Counted from the stretch's first letter, positions 19,111-30,299 are shown. The stretch: 64,000 bases of DNA from Paenibacillus herberti (GCF_002233675.1 NZ_NMUQ01000001.1:1897964-1961963), one strand, 5' to 3'. Numbers and translations are program-made. The notes: generated by a model not told the origin, from the sequence alone.

Positions 19111-19536
19111 TTAAGCTTCCGAGTCCAGCTCGCTGCGAAGATTCCGAAGCGACTCCACGCGCCCGCCATCACGCCGGAAATATTCGATCAGCGTCTCGAT
19201 GCAAGTGATGGAATCCCAGCTCAGATGATGCTCGATTCCTTCCACATCCTGATAGATATTCTCCTCTTGAACGCCTATCAGCTGCAGAAACTCTTCAAGC
19301 AAATGATGCCGCTCAACGAGACGTTTGCCCATTTTTTTGCCTTTGCTGGTTAATACAAGTCCGCGATACTTCTCATAAATGAGGTACTGATCCTTGTCCA
19401 GCTTCTGTATCATCTTGGTTACCGATGAAGGATGTACTTCAAGACCTTCTGCTATATCCGAGACGCGGGCATAACCCTTCTCCTCAATCAGCTTGTAGAT
19501 CCGTTCCAAATAATCTTCCATGCTCGGTGTAGGCAT
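19111..19536 (-). CDS. mntR: Manganese-dependent transcriptional repressor MntR
   Basis: The 141-residue DtxR-family regulator starts [20 protein letters not shown] after AGGAGGGTTTAC. The winged-helix segment [20 protein letters not shown] and the metal-site residues are present: Asp8 and Glu11 in the first helix, His in [10 protein letters not shown], and Glu/Glu/His in [11 protein letters not shown]. In B. subtilis it represses manganese uptake when Mn is plentiful. No transporter gene lies next to it here. Confidence 0.96.
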   Translation of the reverse strand: MPTPSMEDYLERIYKLIEEKGYARVSDIAEGLEVHPSSVTKMIQKLDKDQYLIYEKYRGLVLTSKGKKMGKRLVERHHLLEEFLQLIGVQEENIYQDVEGIEHHLSWDSITCIETLIEYFRRDGGRVESLRNLRSELDSEA

Positions 19537-19694
19537 GTAAACCCTCCTAACCGGCTGTACACCTGCACTGGTGACTGCCATGCTCTTATGTATCATACAA
19601 CGTAAAGAATTGCGACTGCAACTTGCTGCTGCCCCTAATTTACCGGATTGTTAGGCTGGAAGTCAGGTCAGACTAAACAAGGCGTTACGAATCA

Positions 19695-19709
19695 ATGATC
19701 TTTGATCAT
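19695..19709. repeat. Short inverted repeat upstream of splB
   Basis: ATGATC-TTT-GATCAT is a perfect dyad just before the splB ribosome binding site. It could be an operator or a small hairpin; no regulator is known for it. Confidence 0.4.
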
Positions 19710-19728
19710 CCCAAAGGAGGAATGACTT

Positions 19729-20787
19729 CTGAGCACAACATTAGAGCGGCCCCGCACAGGCCGACCGGATGTGTTCGTTCCGGAGCTCGTCTATTTTGAG
19801 CCTGATGCGATGAATTATCCTAAGGGCAAACGCATCCATGAATGGGCCGTCAAGCAAGGCTTGCCGATCCGCATGACTACCTCCCATAACCGCATCACAA
19901 ACTTGCCCGGCGAATCCGAGCTAGAGCAATACAAAATCGCCAAGCGCACACTCGTCGTCGGCATTCGCAAAACACTGAAGTTTGATCAGTCCAAACCTTC
20001 AGCGGAGTATGCCATTCCTATTGCAACTGGCTGCATGGCTCATTGCCATTATTGTTACCTGCAAACGACACTCGGAGCAAAGCCTTATATCCGTATCTAT
20101 GTCAACACAGACGAGATCATGGAGGCGGCCAATGGCTACATCCAGGAAAGAGTGCCGCAAATCACCCGCTTTGAAGCGGCTTGTACCTCTGATCCAGTTG
20201 GACTTGAGCCGATCAGCGGCTCGCTAGCGGAGCTGATAGAATTCATGGCAGAACAGGAATTCGGACGGCTGCGCTTTGTGACCAAATTCCACCATGTCGA
20301 TTCTCTGCTTGGGCTAAAGCATAACGGGCATACTCGCATCCGCTTCAGCGTTAATTCACGGTACGTCATCAAAAACTTCGAACCTGCCACCTCTCGCTTC
20401 GAGCAGCGCATTGAAGCCGCTGGCAAGGTTGCTCATGCGGGTTATCCCATCGGCTTCATTATCGCGCCGATCATTTGGCATGATGGCTGGGAGGAAGGTT
20501 ATGCCGAGCTGCTGGAAAACTTGGCGAAAACTCTGCCTCCCGGCATTAATGACTTAACCTTTGAACTGATTCAGCATCGCTTCACGAAAACAGCTAAAAA
20601 CACCATTGAAAAACGATATCCAAAAACAAAGCTTGAAATGGATATCGAAAAACGCAAGTACAAATGGGGCCGCTGGGGACAGGGCAAATATGTTTACCCC
20701 GATGAACAAGCAAATGCGCTCCGCTTGTTTATCTCGGAGCGCATCTTTGACCATTTTCCACAGGCAACGATCGACTACTTCACTTAA
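19729..20787 (+). CDS. splB: Spore photoproduct lyase
   Basis: This radical SAM enzyme repairs the spore photoproduct (5-thyminyl-5,6-dihydrothymine) during germination. The cluster motif TGCMAHCHYCYLQTT (CxxxCxxC) and the conserved cysteine in FEAACTSDPVGLE are present. The N-terminus FVPELVYFEP aligns with the family. I start at CTG 19729, which has AAAGGAGG exactly 8 bases upstream and gives 352 residues; an ATG at 19722 is out of frame, and the in-frame GTG at 19771 has no ribosome site and would begin directly at FVPEL. Confidence 0.93.
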   Translation: MSTTLERPRTGRPDVFVPELVYFEPDAMNYPKGKRIHEWAVKQGLPIRMTTSHNRITNLPGESELEQYKIAKRTLVVGIRKTLKFDQSKPSAEYAIPIATGCMAHCHYCYLQTTLGAKPYIRIYVNTDEIMEAANGYIQERVPQITRFEAACTSDPVGLEPISGSLAELIEFMAEQEFGRLRFVTKFHHVDSLLGLKHNGHTRIRFSVNSRYVIKNFEPATSRFEQRIEAAGKVAHAGYPIGFIIAPIIWHDGWEEGYAELLENLAKTLPPGINDLTFELIQHRFTKTAKNTIEKRYPKTKLEMDIEKRKYKWGRWGQGKYVYPDEQANALRLFISERIFDHFPQATIDYFT

Positions 20788-20794
20788 TCCTCGA

Positions 20795-21505
20795 TTAGAA
20801 TTTCAGCCAATCCGGCGTGATGCTGTTCAGATAGACCGTGATCATGAACATGCGGTCAGTGAACAGCAGAACGCCCATTACTAACATGAGTCCGCCTCCG
20901 ACTTTCATCATTATGGACGAATATTTCTGAATCCAACGAGCCGATCCAATGAAAAACGCCATAATGAAAAATGGAATTGCGAAGCCAAGCGCATAAGCAG
21001 TAGTAAGTCCGAACCATGTTCCCGGATCAGATGCGGCAAGCGCCAGAATACCGGCCAGAATCGGCCCAATGCACGGCGACCAGCCGGCCGAGAAGCCTAT
21101 TCCGAATATGAAGGAACCTATATACCCCGACTTAAACTTCACCGGCAACTTGAAGTCTCTCATCAGCGCCCGGGGCTGAAATATCCCGAGCAGGAACAGC
21201 CCCATCAGCATGATCAGAATGGCCGACAGCATACGGATCAAATCCTGATAATCAGAGAACACCTCGGCTAGTTTATTCGTGCTGTAACCGAGCGTGTAAT
21301 AAACGACCGAGAAGCCAAGGATGAAAAACAACGTATGGCTCATCGTCCGCTTGCGGATCTCGGCACTCGGTTTGTTGCTCTTGAGATCAGCAACAGATAT
21401 GCCGGTTACATAAGAAAGATAAGAAGGATAAAGTGGCAGGCAGCACGGCGATATAAACGATGCAAATCCGCCGACGAAGGCCAAGCCGAGATTCAGCGTA
21501 GACAT
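20795..21505 (-). CDS. ccdA: CcdA-type cytochrome c biogenesis / thiol-disulfide membrane protein
   Basis: The 236-residue protein has six hydrophobic segments and the two conserved Pro-Cys motifs in SPCCLPLYPSYLSYV and GWSPCIGPILAGILAL. CcdA passes electrons from cytoplasmic thioredoxin to extracytoplasmic thiol proteins for cytochrome c maturation and, in sporeformers, for cortex synthesis. It is convergent with splB (7 bp between stops). GGGGGAACCCCCCGCTT precedes the ATG. Confidence 0.92.
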   Translation of the reverse strand: MSTLNLGLAFVGGFASFISPCCLPLYPSYLSYVTGISVADLKSNKPSAEIRKRTMSHTLFFILGFSVVYYTLGYSTNKLAEVFSDYQDLIRMLSAILIMLMGLFLLGIFQPRALMRDFKLPVKFKSGYIGSFIFGIGFSAGWSPCIGPILAGILALAASDPGTWFGLTTAYALGFAIPFFIMAFFIGSARWIQKYSSIMMKVGGGLMLVMGVLLFTDRMFMITVYLNSITPDWLKF

Positions 21506-21548
21506 AAGCGGGGGGTTCCCCCTTTCACGTATCTTGAGAGATGCGTTC

Positions 21549-23935
<2,387 letters not shown>

Positions 23936-23966
23936 ACCGAATGCCGACACGACATGTCAAGGAAGG

Positions 23967-24188
23967 TCATGGCACCGGATCTATTCCCCCGGGATGAAAC
24001 GGATGGCAGCGCAGAATACGTCTCGCCGAGAGCCAGGAGCCCTTGGCTACGCCATGTTTCTCGATCGCTTCCAGCGCATAGGCGGAGCAGGTGGGATAAA
24101 AGCGGCAGGTCGGCGGTTTCAGCGGGGAAATGACCTTGCGGTATACATGTATCGGGATTTTGACCACAAACCTCACACTCACTTCCAT
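23967..24188 (-). CDS. yidD: Membrane protein insertion efficiency factor YidD
   Basis: This 73-residue protein carries the YidD signature [22 protein letters not shown] in overlapping pieces ([15 protein letters not shown] is diagnostic) and [17 protein letters not shown]. It assists YidC-dependent membrane insertion. The start is ATG 24188 (AAAGGAGG very close) or GTG 24182 with better spacing; a longer frame to 24275 is unlikely. It lies just upstream of the metG leader. Confidence 0.92.
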   Translation of the reverse strand: MEVSVRFVVKIPIHVYRKVISPLKPPTCRFYPTCSAYALEAIEKHGVAKGSWLSARRILRCHPFHPGGIDPVP

Positions 24189-24417
24189 ACTCCTCCTTTC
24201 CTCTTGTCCACGCTGTAAGTAACTCCTTCTATTTTGAACCAATCCGAATCTGGAATCAACTGCCGATGAGCGCAAGATAGCATAAAGATTGCCCTACTTT
24301 GCCTCTGTCACTTCTGCGTTAGCTGTGCTACCTTTAAGCCAAGCGAACGAGGAAGCGCTCTCACGCATTTCCCCCGCTCTGATGCAGTTCATATTCGGAA
24401 GGAGCTTGACTACACTT

Positions 24418-25413
24418 ATGAAAATTCGTATTGCAAAACTTAGCTACTGGCATGTTCATGCTTGGGAGTATACCGATTTTGCCCTCCAACATCCCGACAC
24501 GGAAATTGCCGCCGTCTGGGACGAGCTGCCGGAACGCGGTCGGAAAGCTGCCGAGAAGCTTGGCGTACCCTTCGTCGCAGACCTGGACGAGCTGCTCGTC
24601 CGCGACGATATTGATGCCGTTATTGTAGATGCTCCGACGACGATGCACCGTGATGTGATGGTCAAAGCCGCCCGCGCTGGCAAACATATTTTCACAGAAA
24701 AGGTCGTTGCGCCGACAACAGCCGAACTGAATGACATTTTAGCCGCTGTCCAGGAATCCGGCGTTAAGCTGATCGTTTCGCTGCCTCGTCTGTACGATGC
24801 CTACACGGTTGCGATTCGCGAAGTGCTGCAGCAGGAATCACTGGGCCAGCTGACTCAGGTTAGGGTACGCCTTGCGCATGACGGCTCCATTTCCAATTGG
24901 CTTCCTCAGCATTTTTATAACCTTGAGCAGACGGCTGGCGGTGCACTGATCGACCTTGGCTGCCACCCTATGTATTTGAGCAGCCTGTTCCTCGGCGGAT
25001 TGCCAGAGAGCCTAACAGCGACCTACGGTTATGTAACAAACCGCGACGTTGAGGACAATGCCATTGCCGTCCTCTCGTATCCGAACGGCGCCGTTGCTGT
25101 AGTAGAGGCTGGCTTCGCGGCCAAGCACTCCCCGTTCCAAATCGAGATTAGCGGCACTGCTGGCTCCTTGCTCTACGGCATGCCGGAAGATCGGCTGCTC
25201 ATTCGCACTGACAAGACTGAAGGATGGAGCGAGCTGCCGCTTGCGGAGCGCTCACCGAATGCATTCAACCAGTGGGTCGGTCATATTCAAAATGGAACCA
25301 ATGCCGATGAAAATATTGAGCTGGCAAGCAACCTCACCCGGCTCATGGAGGCGGCCAATCTGTCCGCCGCTCAAGGCCGCCGTATTCTTCTATCTGAGCT
25401 ATCCGAAAACTAA
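24418..25413 (+). CDS. Gfo/Idh/MocA family NAD(P)-dependent oxidoreductase (first copy)
   Basis: The 331-residue protein starts MKIRIAKLSYWHVHAWEYTD, an N-terminal Rossmann domain that departs from the usual GxGxxG pattern. It has GKHIFTEKVVAPTTAEL (the EKP-like motif, here EKV) and GGALIDLGCHPMYLSSL, the substrate-domain signature. It probably oxidises a sugar or cyclitol derivative. A longer frame from 24289 has no ribosome site. It is followed 24 bp later by a second family member, so the two form an operon. Confidence 0.85.
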   Translation: MKIRIAKLSYWHVHAWEYTDFALQHPDTEIAAVWDELPERGRKAAEKLGVPFVADLDELLVRDDIDAVIVDAPTTMHRDVMVKAARAGKHIFTEKVVAPTTAELNDILAAVQESGVKLIVSLPRLYDAYTVAIREVLQQESLGQLTQVRVRLAHDGSISNWLPQHFYNLEQTAGGALIDLGCHPMYLSSLFLGGLPESLTATYGYVTNRDVEDNAIAVLSYPNGAVAVVEAGFAAKHSPFQIEISGTAGSLLYGMPEDRLLIRTDKTEGWSELPLAERSPNAFNQWVGHIQNGTNADENIELASNLTRLMEAANLSAAQGRRILLSELSEN

Positions 25414-25437
25414 ACGAGGAACTCAAGGAGTGACAAT

Positions 25438-26553
25438 ATGAGCATCCAGAACATTCGAGTCGGTATCATCGGCAGCGGCGGAATTGCGGGCATGCATGCT
25501 GCAGCCTACAAAACGATTCTTGGCGTGGAAATTGTAGCTATAGCCGATGCCATTCCAGGAAAAGCAGCTGAATTCATCGAAAGACATGGCCTTCAAGGGG
25601 CTCAAGCGTTCGACGATTACCGCGAGCTGCTGAAGCTCGACCTGGACGGAATCAGCGTCTGCACTCCTAACTCGGCGCATCGCCAGCCAACGGTGGACTC
25701 ACTTGAGGCCGGCAAACATGTACTGCTTGAGAAACCAATGTCCGTAACGCTGGATGAAGGTCTCGATATGGTGCGCGCTTCCCGCCGCAGCGGACGCATC
25801 CTTACCATCGGCTTCCAGCCACGCTACGACCCTAACATGAAGCTGATCCAAGACATCGTGCGCTCCGGTAAGCTCGGCAAAGTGTATTATGTGGAAACTG
25901 GAGGCGGACGTCGCCGCGGCATGCCAGGAGGCACATTTATTCGCAAAGAGCTGGCTGGCGCCGGTGCAATGGCCGATATTGGCTGTTACTCGCTCGACAT
26001 GGCGCTGAACGCTCTTGATTATCCGAAGCCGCTCACGGTTTCTGCGAGCACATTCAACCATTTCGGCCGCAATCCAATTCATCATCCTGAAGCCGATAAG
26101 TTTGACGTTGAGGACTTTGGAGCGGCAATGATCCGTTTTGAGGGTGATCTGACGCTGCATTTCAAAATCAGCTGGGCGATGCATCTGGACTCGCTCGGTA
26201 CGACCAATTTCCTCGGTACAGATGCTGGCCTGAAAATCACTCCGTTTGGCCAAGGCAACTGGTCCGGTGTATGGGACGGCAAAGTCGGCAGCATTCAGAT
26301 GTTCCATGACTTCATGGGCGGCCAAACGATGACGCAGGTCCCGCTTATCGAGCATCAGCTGGACCTGTTCCGCGAGAAGGTGCGTGACTTCGTGGACGCG
26401 ATTCGCGAAGGACGCGGCGCGCCGATTCCCGGCGAGCAAATTTTGATCCAACAAGCGATCATTGACGGCGTGCTCCGCTCCGCGGAGCAGCGTGCTGAAG
26501 TAAGCGTCGTTGTGCCTGACTACGCCGGCGGCTCTGCAGACGAGCCAAACTAG
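25438..26553 (+). CDS. Gfo/Idh/MocA family NAD(P)-dependent oxidoreductase (second copy)
   Basis: The 371-residue protein has the NAD motif RVGIIGSGGIAGMHAAAY, the catalytic EKP motif (AGKHVLLEKPMSVTLDEG) and AGAMADIGCYSLDMALNAL. It is a standard sugar dehydrogenase-type fold. AAGGAGTGACAAT precedes the ATG. With its upstream paralogue it may act in one catabolic route; the substrate cannot be read from the sequence. A terminator follows directly. Confidence 0.9.
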   Translation: MSIQNIRVGIIGSGGIAGMHAAAYKTILGVEIVAIADAIPGKAAEFIERHGLQGAQAFDDYRELLKLDLDGISVCTPNSAHRQPTVDSLEAGKHVLLEKPMSVTLDEGLDMVRASRRSGRILTIGFQPRYDPNMKLIQDIVRSGKLGKVYYVETGGGRRRGMPGGTFIRKELAGAGAMADIGCYSLDMALNALDYPKPLTVSASTFNHFGRNPIHHPEADKFDVEDFGAAMIRFEGDLTLHFKISWAMHLDSLGTTNFLGTDAGLKITPFGQGNWSGVWDGKVGSIQMFHDFMGGQTMTQVPLIEHQLDLFREKVRDFVDAIREGRGAPIPGEQILIQQAIIDGVLRSAEQRAEVSVVVPDYAGGSADEPN

Positions 26554-26565
26554 GCTTAAAACCAA

Positions 26566-26602
26566 AACAGCCCCCCGATATCAATCATATCGGGGGGCTG
26601 TT
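26566..26602. terminator. Bidirectional terminator between convergent genes
   Basis: AACAGCCCCCCGATAT / ATATCGGGGGGCTGTT with a 5-base loop separates the dehydrogenase pair from the convergent large secreted protein gene. Confidence 0.9.
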
Positions 26603-26608
26603 CGTTGA

Positions 26609-28561
26609 TTAGTTCTTCTCAGCGGGAAGCGGCTGGAAGATCATCGTAACCGGCAGATTGCTGCCAGATGCGATAAGGTAGGTCAGATTAAGCGTTTCGC
26701 GCGAGTTACCGGAGCGATAGATCACCATCGCTTCATTTTGCGAGCGCAGCCAGCCGCTTGTCGGCACCGGAATGAGGCTTCCGTTTACGATAAATGCGCC
26801 GGTATACAGGCCGCCGCGCGGGTTAAGCGCAACGAGTGTGCGCGGGGAGAGCTGGATGTTCATTTTGTACAGGACGCCGAAGTTGCCTTTGTTCAGCTGC
26901 AGCGAGCCGTCTGTGTTGTCGTATCCGTCCAGATAAGGGTCAAGCTTGTTGTCGCCAAGCACGATGCGTTCCGGCTTGCTGCCGAGCACGCCCGGCACGT
27001 CGATCGCTCGTGTCGCGTTGTTGAACGAGCCGCGGGTGTGCTTGCCGTCTGCCGGCATCAGCTCCATCCGGTTCACTTCCTTCAGCGGGTCCTTGCCGTC
27101 AGCGACGACAACAACGCGGAAGCGAAGCGTCTCATCGGAAGTGACATCCGCATAAGCGGAGTAGACCATTCCCGTCTTGATCGCAGACGAAGAAATTTCC
27201 GACAGCACCACTTTGGATTGTCCCGGCTTGATGCTTGTGGATTTGATTTGCGGGTTGGTGAGCAAGGAATCCATGTAGCGTACCGTGGACATTTTGCCTG
27301 TTGTGTCCTCATATTGAGCCGGACCACCAGCTCCAAAATGTTTCACTCCAAAGTTTGCCGTACGCCAGCCCTCATTGGTAGCAACGAGGTACATGCGAAG
27401 CGGGATATTAGAAGTGTTTTTGTTATGGAACAGCAGCCGGATTTCGCCTTGGAACTGATCATCATAAGCGATTCCTTCCGATGTCCATAACTCCGGACTG
27501 TTGCTTCGAACCAACTTGGATGGCTCAGAGTGGAATTCATAGGACAGAGTCGGGATGCTCAGCACCGACTTGCCATCCACTGGGAACATCTCGCCGATGG
27601 CAGTGAACAACTTGCCGTATTCTTCACGAGTGTACAGGACCTCATCCGAGATTCGGATCGTCTTTGTAATGCTGGAGGCATAGCCTTCTTCATCGGTTAC
27701 TTCCAGAGTAATCGACTTCTCCCCTGCCTCGAAAAATACATCTTGTTTGCCGATCCAATATTCCTTCAGATTGGTCGTTGCATCATCCGAGCTCAAGCTT
27801 GTAAAGGTGATGCGCTCCCCCTGACGGTAAACCTCTTTGTCGGTGCGGAAATCCGCGACAGGAGGCTGGTTCGGTGCGAGTACCTCGATCGTGACTGTGA
27901 ACGGATCACTCCATGCGCCCGAGGCGTCCTGCACAGAACGAGTAACCGTATACGTTCCAGGATCAAGGAACACCTCCTGGCGACCTTGCCACTCCTCGTT
28001 AACCATCGGCTCACCGGATGGAGAGCTGTATTTATCCACGTAGGTTACAGGATCTCCCGTGTAGATTTTGGTAGGCTGTACGCTGAAAGCGGCGCTAGGC
28101 TTGGTGTCCCAGGCCAGATTGACCTTAACGCCTGAAGCAGACACGCGGCTGTTCGTCGCCTGAGCCCAGGTGCGGATAGGAACCATCATGGAACCATTCA
28201 GCGAAAAGGAAGCCGCCTGGCCCGTAATTTTACTGCCATTTACAAGTACAACCTTTGTATTCATGCGGAAACGGATCTCGCCGGAAGCGCTGCGCGCGAC
28301 GGATTCCTTGGTCTTAGCGTCGTAGGAAACAGCATAGCCGTAACGGGCAGCCATCGAGCTGAATGACGCGTAGGACACGCCATTACGAATTGTGAGCGGT
28401 TGTGCGCCGATAAAGGCGGTGCCATTGAGCACCATCGACTTGCTGTTCTTAGTGAGGACGAGTAAATTGGACGCACCGAGCGCCGTAGCGGGACTCGCAG
28501 CTATGCTCCCCAGTAGAGATAAAAAGACGGAAAAAGCCAACAACAACTTGAATAATTTCAT
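26609..28561 (-). CDS. Secreted protein with copper-amine-oxidase-like N domain and PKD-like repeats
   Basis: The 650-residue protein has a signal peptide (residues 1-30, LLLAFSVFLSLLGSIAASPATA). A copper amine oxidase N-terminal-like domain follows (about 31-150; LVLTKNSKSMVLNGT, GSMMVPIRTWAQATNSRV). Two PKD/Ig-like segments come next (about 155-230 and 232-305, the second PVADFRTDKEVYRQGERITF), then a long beta-rich C-terminal region. Such domains are common in Paenibacillus surface proteins and usually bind wall polymers or other proteins. No catalytic motif is evident. Confidence 0.8.
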   Translation of the reverse strand: MKLFKLLLAFSVFLSLLGSIAASPATALGASNLLVLTKNSKSMVLNGTAFIGAQPLTIRNGVSYASFSSMAARYGYAVSYDAKTKESVARSASGEIRFRMNTKVVLVNGSKITGQAASFSLNGSMMVPIRTWAQATNSRVSASGVKVNLAWDTKPSAAFSVQPTKIYTGDPVTYVDKYSSPSGEPMVNEEWQGRQEVFLDPGTYTVTRSVQDASGAWSDPFTVTIEVLAPNQPPVADFRTDKEVYRQGERITFTSLSSDDATTNLKEYWIGKQDVFFEAGEKSITLEVTDEEGYASSITKTIRISDEVLYTREEYGKLFTAIGEMFPVDGKSVLSIPTLSYEFHSEPSKLVRSNSPELWTSEGIAYDDQFQGEIRLLFHNKNTSNIPLRMYLVATNEGWRTANFGVKHFGAGGPAQYEDTTGKMSTVRYMDSLLTNPQIKSTSIKPGQSKVVLSEISSSAIKTGMVYSAYADVTSDETLRFRVVVVADGKDPLKEVNRMELMPADGKHTRGSFNNATRAIDVPGVLGSKPERIVLGDNKLDPYLDGYDNTDGSLQLNKGNFGVLYKMNIQLSPRTLVALNPRGGLYTGAFIVNGSLIPVPTSGWLRSQNEAMVIYRSGNSRETLNLTYLIASGSNLPVTMIFQPLPAEKN

Positions 28562-28686
28562 GCTTCGACTCCTTTTTTGTCGGACTGCACCGGATGCCGT
28601 ACTTTCCCTATGTCGTTAGCATAAACGCTTCGAACACAGGAAAGTTGCGTTTAGTCAAGGAATCGTCATAAAACGTCCACATGAAA

Positions 28687-28908
28687 TCAGCCGTTCATCT
28701 TCACATCTGTGAGGAATGCGGTGGCCATAACAACGAACAATATGACGGAGACAAGGGCCGCTACTTTTCTACGGCGCCGATGCCGCACAAGCTTCTCGGC
28801 TGAGTCCTTGCGAAACAGCGCGTCGGCGTAAGCCCGATGCAAAAACATATACCAAATCAGTGTCGCGACAAAGGCGATATTGCTGAAAAACCAAATGACT
28901 TTCCACAT
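28687..28908 (-). CDS. Small two-helix membrane protein
   Basis: The 73-residue protein starts MWKVIWFFSNIAFVATLIWY after AAAAGAGGTTGCCTT. It has two membrane helices separated by a very basic loop (KLVRHRRRRKVAAL). I do not recognise the family. Upstream extension to 29100 would run through a terminator and is rejected. Confidence 0.6.
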   Translation of the reverse strand: MWKVIWFFSNIAFVATLIWYMFLHRAYADALFRKDSAEKLVRHRRRRKVAALVSVILFVVMATAFLTDVKMNG

Positions 28909-28960
28909 AAGGCAACCTCTTTTCCGTTCCAAAAATAATATACTGGCTTCCACTTTAAAC

Positions 28961-28988
28961 ACAAAAAACCGCGGCAGCGCCAGCGGTC
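28961..28988 (-). terminator. Terminator after the 66-residue membrane protein gene
   Basis: Minus-strand ACCGC / GCGGT around a GC-rich inner part is followed by six T. Confidence 0.65.
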
Positions 28989-29038
28989 CATCCGAAAAGA
29001 TAGGCTCCGGATTCATAGAATTTGTCCCAATATAAGAG

Positions 29039-29239
29039 CTAAATATACCAAAGATCAAGTAACAAATAGAACACGACGGCGCTGACAACACTTCCTGCAA
29101 AGTAGAACCATCCGGCGCGGAAACGCTCCTGGAACATTCTCAGTACACCGAGGCTGAGCAAAGAAAAAATAAGCAGAATAAAGATGACTCCTAGAACGAA
29201 TAAACCAGCGGGAACACTGCTTACATCAACGGCTGACAC
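29039..29239 (-). CDS. Small two-helix membrane protein
   Basis: The 66-residue protein begins at GTG 29239 (AAGGGAG 8 bases upstream), reading VSAVDVSSVPAGLFVLG. Two hydrophobic stretches (GLFVLGVIFILLIFSLLSLG and FYFAGSVVSAVVFYLLLDLW) flank a short basic loop. The function is unknown. A longer frame to 29341 lacks a ribosome site. Confidence 0.6.
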   Translation of the reverse strand: MSAVDVSSVPAGLFVLGVIFILLIFSLLSLGVLRMFQERFRAGWFYFAGSVVSAVVFYLLLDLWYI

Positions 29240-29362
29240 CTTCGCCACTCCCTTATGTATGATTAGTCTTCTTGCATCATAAAGGAAGCGTTTGCCAAAC
29301 GCAACCTGATTGGCCTGTCTTGAGTAAAGCTGCTCGCTCAAATTTGTCGAGTCTGCAAACTT

Positions 29363-29392
29363 AAAAAAGCGAGAGTTAACTTACCCTCGCTC
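29363..29392 (-). terminator. Terminator of the Hsp20-like gene
   Basis: Minus-strand AGCGAGGG / CTCTCGCT is followed by TTTTTT. It overlaps the end of the gene. Confidence 0.7.
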
Positions 29393-29882
29393 AGTCCGTA
29401 CCTTCTTCAACGGAAATCTCAATAAAACGGCTCGCCTGTTTCTTTTTCATGCGAATTCTCAGAACGCCTCCCCGCAGGACAGCACGGGTAGACCTGGGCA
29501 GAATCGGGCTTGGAAGCTTAAGAACCTGTGGCTTGCGACCGGGCAGCCCTTCGAGCTTAAGTTTATCTTCTTTGGCCATAACGCGCAGCGTATCCCAATC
29601 CGGATCTCCGTTCATCGGCAGTTTGAGTACTAAATACTCTCGGCTTTCGCTCCATTTGGCTTCAACAGAAGAAATCGCTGCTTGGAACTCCCTATCCTTG
29701 CCTTCCTGCTCAGCGGTTTCCTGTAAGCCAGACAGTCCCGCCGAAGGATTGCCGCTCATTGCGCTTTCCATCATGCCTTTGACGAAGCTGGCAACCCATT
29801 CCGGATCCTTCATCATATCGAACCCTCGCGGAAGCTGCTGTTTGGACAGCCAATCCTGCATTCGATCGAATCTGCCTCCCAT
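29391..29882 (-). CDS. Hsp20/alpha-crystallin-like spore protein
   Basis: The 163-residue protein has an N-terminal helical part (MGGRFDRMQDWLSKQQLPRG) and a C-terminal alpha-crystallin-like beta domain (ESREYLVLKLPMNGDPDWDT, then LRGGVLRIRMKKK). ATG 29882 has GGAGG nine bases upstream; a TTG two codons earlier is too close. It diverges from the gerP operon, and both have SigK-type promoters, so it is probably made in the mother cell late in sporulation. Bacillus GerT, a germination-related Hsp20-like protein, is a possible relative. Confidence 0.72.
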   Translation of the reverse strand: MGGRFDRMQDWLSKQQLPRGFDMMKDPEWVASFVKGMMESAMSGNPSAGLSGLQETAEQEGKDREFQAAISSVEAKWSESREYLVLKLPMNGDPDWDTLRVMAKEDKLKLEGLPGRKPQVLKLPSPILPRSTRAVLRGGVLRIRMKKKQASRFIEISVEEGTD

Positions 29883-29905
29883 GGGCAATCGCCTCCTTTA
29901 TGCCC

Positions 29906-29933
29906 TACGCTATGCACCAGCATCTCCAAAGGT
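29906..29933 (-). promoter_or_regulatory. SigK-type promoter of the Hsp20-like gene
   Basis: On the minus strand AC (29932-29933) is followed after 17 bases by CATAGCGTA (29906-29914), an exact match to the SigK -10 pattern CATAnnnTA. The spacer is at the long end of the accepted range. Confidence 0.55.
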
Positions 29934-29966
29934 GACAGCTCACGTCCTTCCGGCTCGGCTTTTGAC

Positions 29967-29993
29967 ACATTTGGGCGAATGCCGCATATAGTG
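29967..29993 (+). promoter_or_regulatory. SigK-type promoter of the gerP operon
   Basis: AC (29967-29968), 16 bases, then CATATAGT (29985-29992) fit the SigK consensus AC-N15/16-CATAnnnTA with one mismatch. It lies 67 bp before the first gerP start. In Bacillus the gerP operon is SigK-dependent. Confidence 0.7.
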
Positions 29994-30059
29994 GGGATAA
30001 AGGCGGCAACCCCGAATGCTTAGAGGATTGCCCACATCTACCGATTAGAGGTGAATTTC

Positions 30060-30299
30060 ATGCCAGCTGCGATAGGCTTCGTTAATATAGTCAGCGTCGG
30101 CTCCAGCGGAGTTGTGCAGTTCGGGGATACTGTTCAAATATCTCCTGCGAGCACCTCCAAAACATACGCCGGCTCCGGCTCATTTCTGACCGGCGGCTTG
30201 ACTAACGCCAACAACGGGCTCAGTGCTACCAACACGCTGGATCCGGATCTCCAGGACAACTCAAGTAACGAGATTGCCTCGGGAGCTAATGTCATATGA
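30060..30299 (+). CDS. gerPA: GerPA/GerPF family spore germination protein
   Basis: The 79-residue protein begins MPAAIGFVNIVSVGSSG and has VVQFGDTVQISPASTSKTYA, GSGSFLTGG and a C-terminal NNGLSATNTLDPDLQDN, the shared GerPA/GerPF pattern. GerP proteins are coat-located and let germinants reach their receptors. Being first in the operon favours gerPA; sequence alone does not separate PA from PF. AGAGGTGAATTTC precedes the ATG. It overlaps gerPB by ATGA. Confidence 0.85.
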   Translation: MPAAIGFVNIVSVGSSGVVQFGDTVQISPASTSKTYAGSGSFLTGGLTNANNGLSATNTLDPDLQDNSSNEIASGANVI

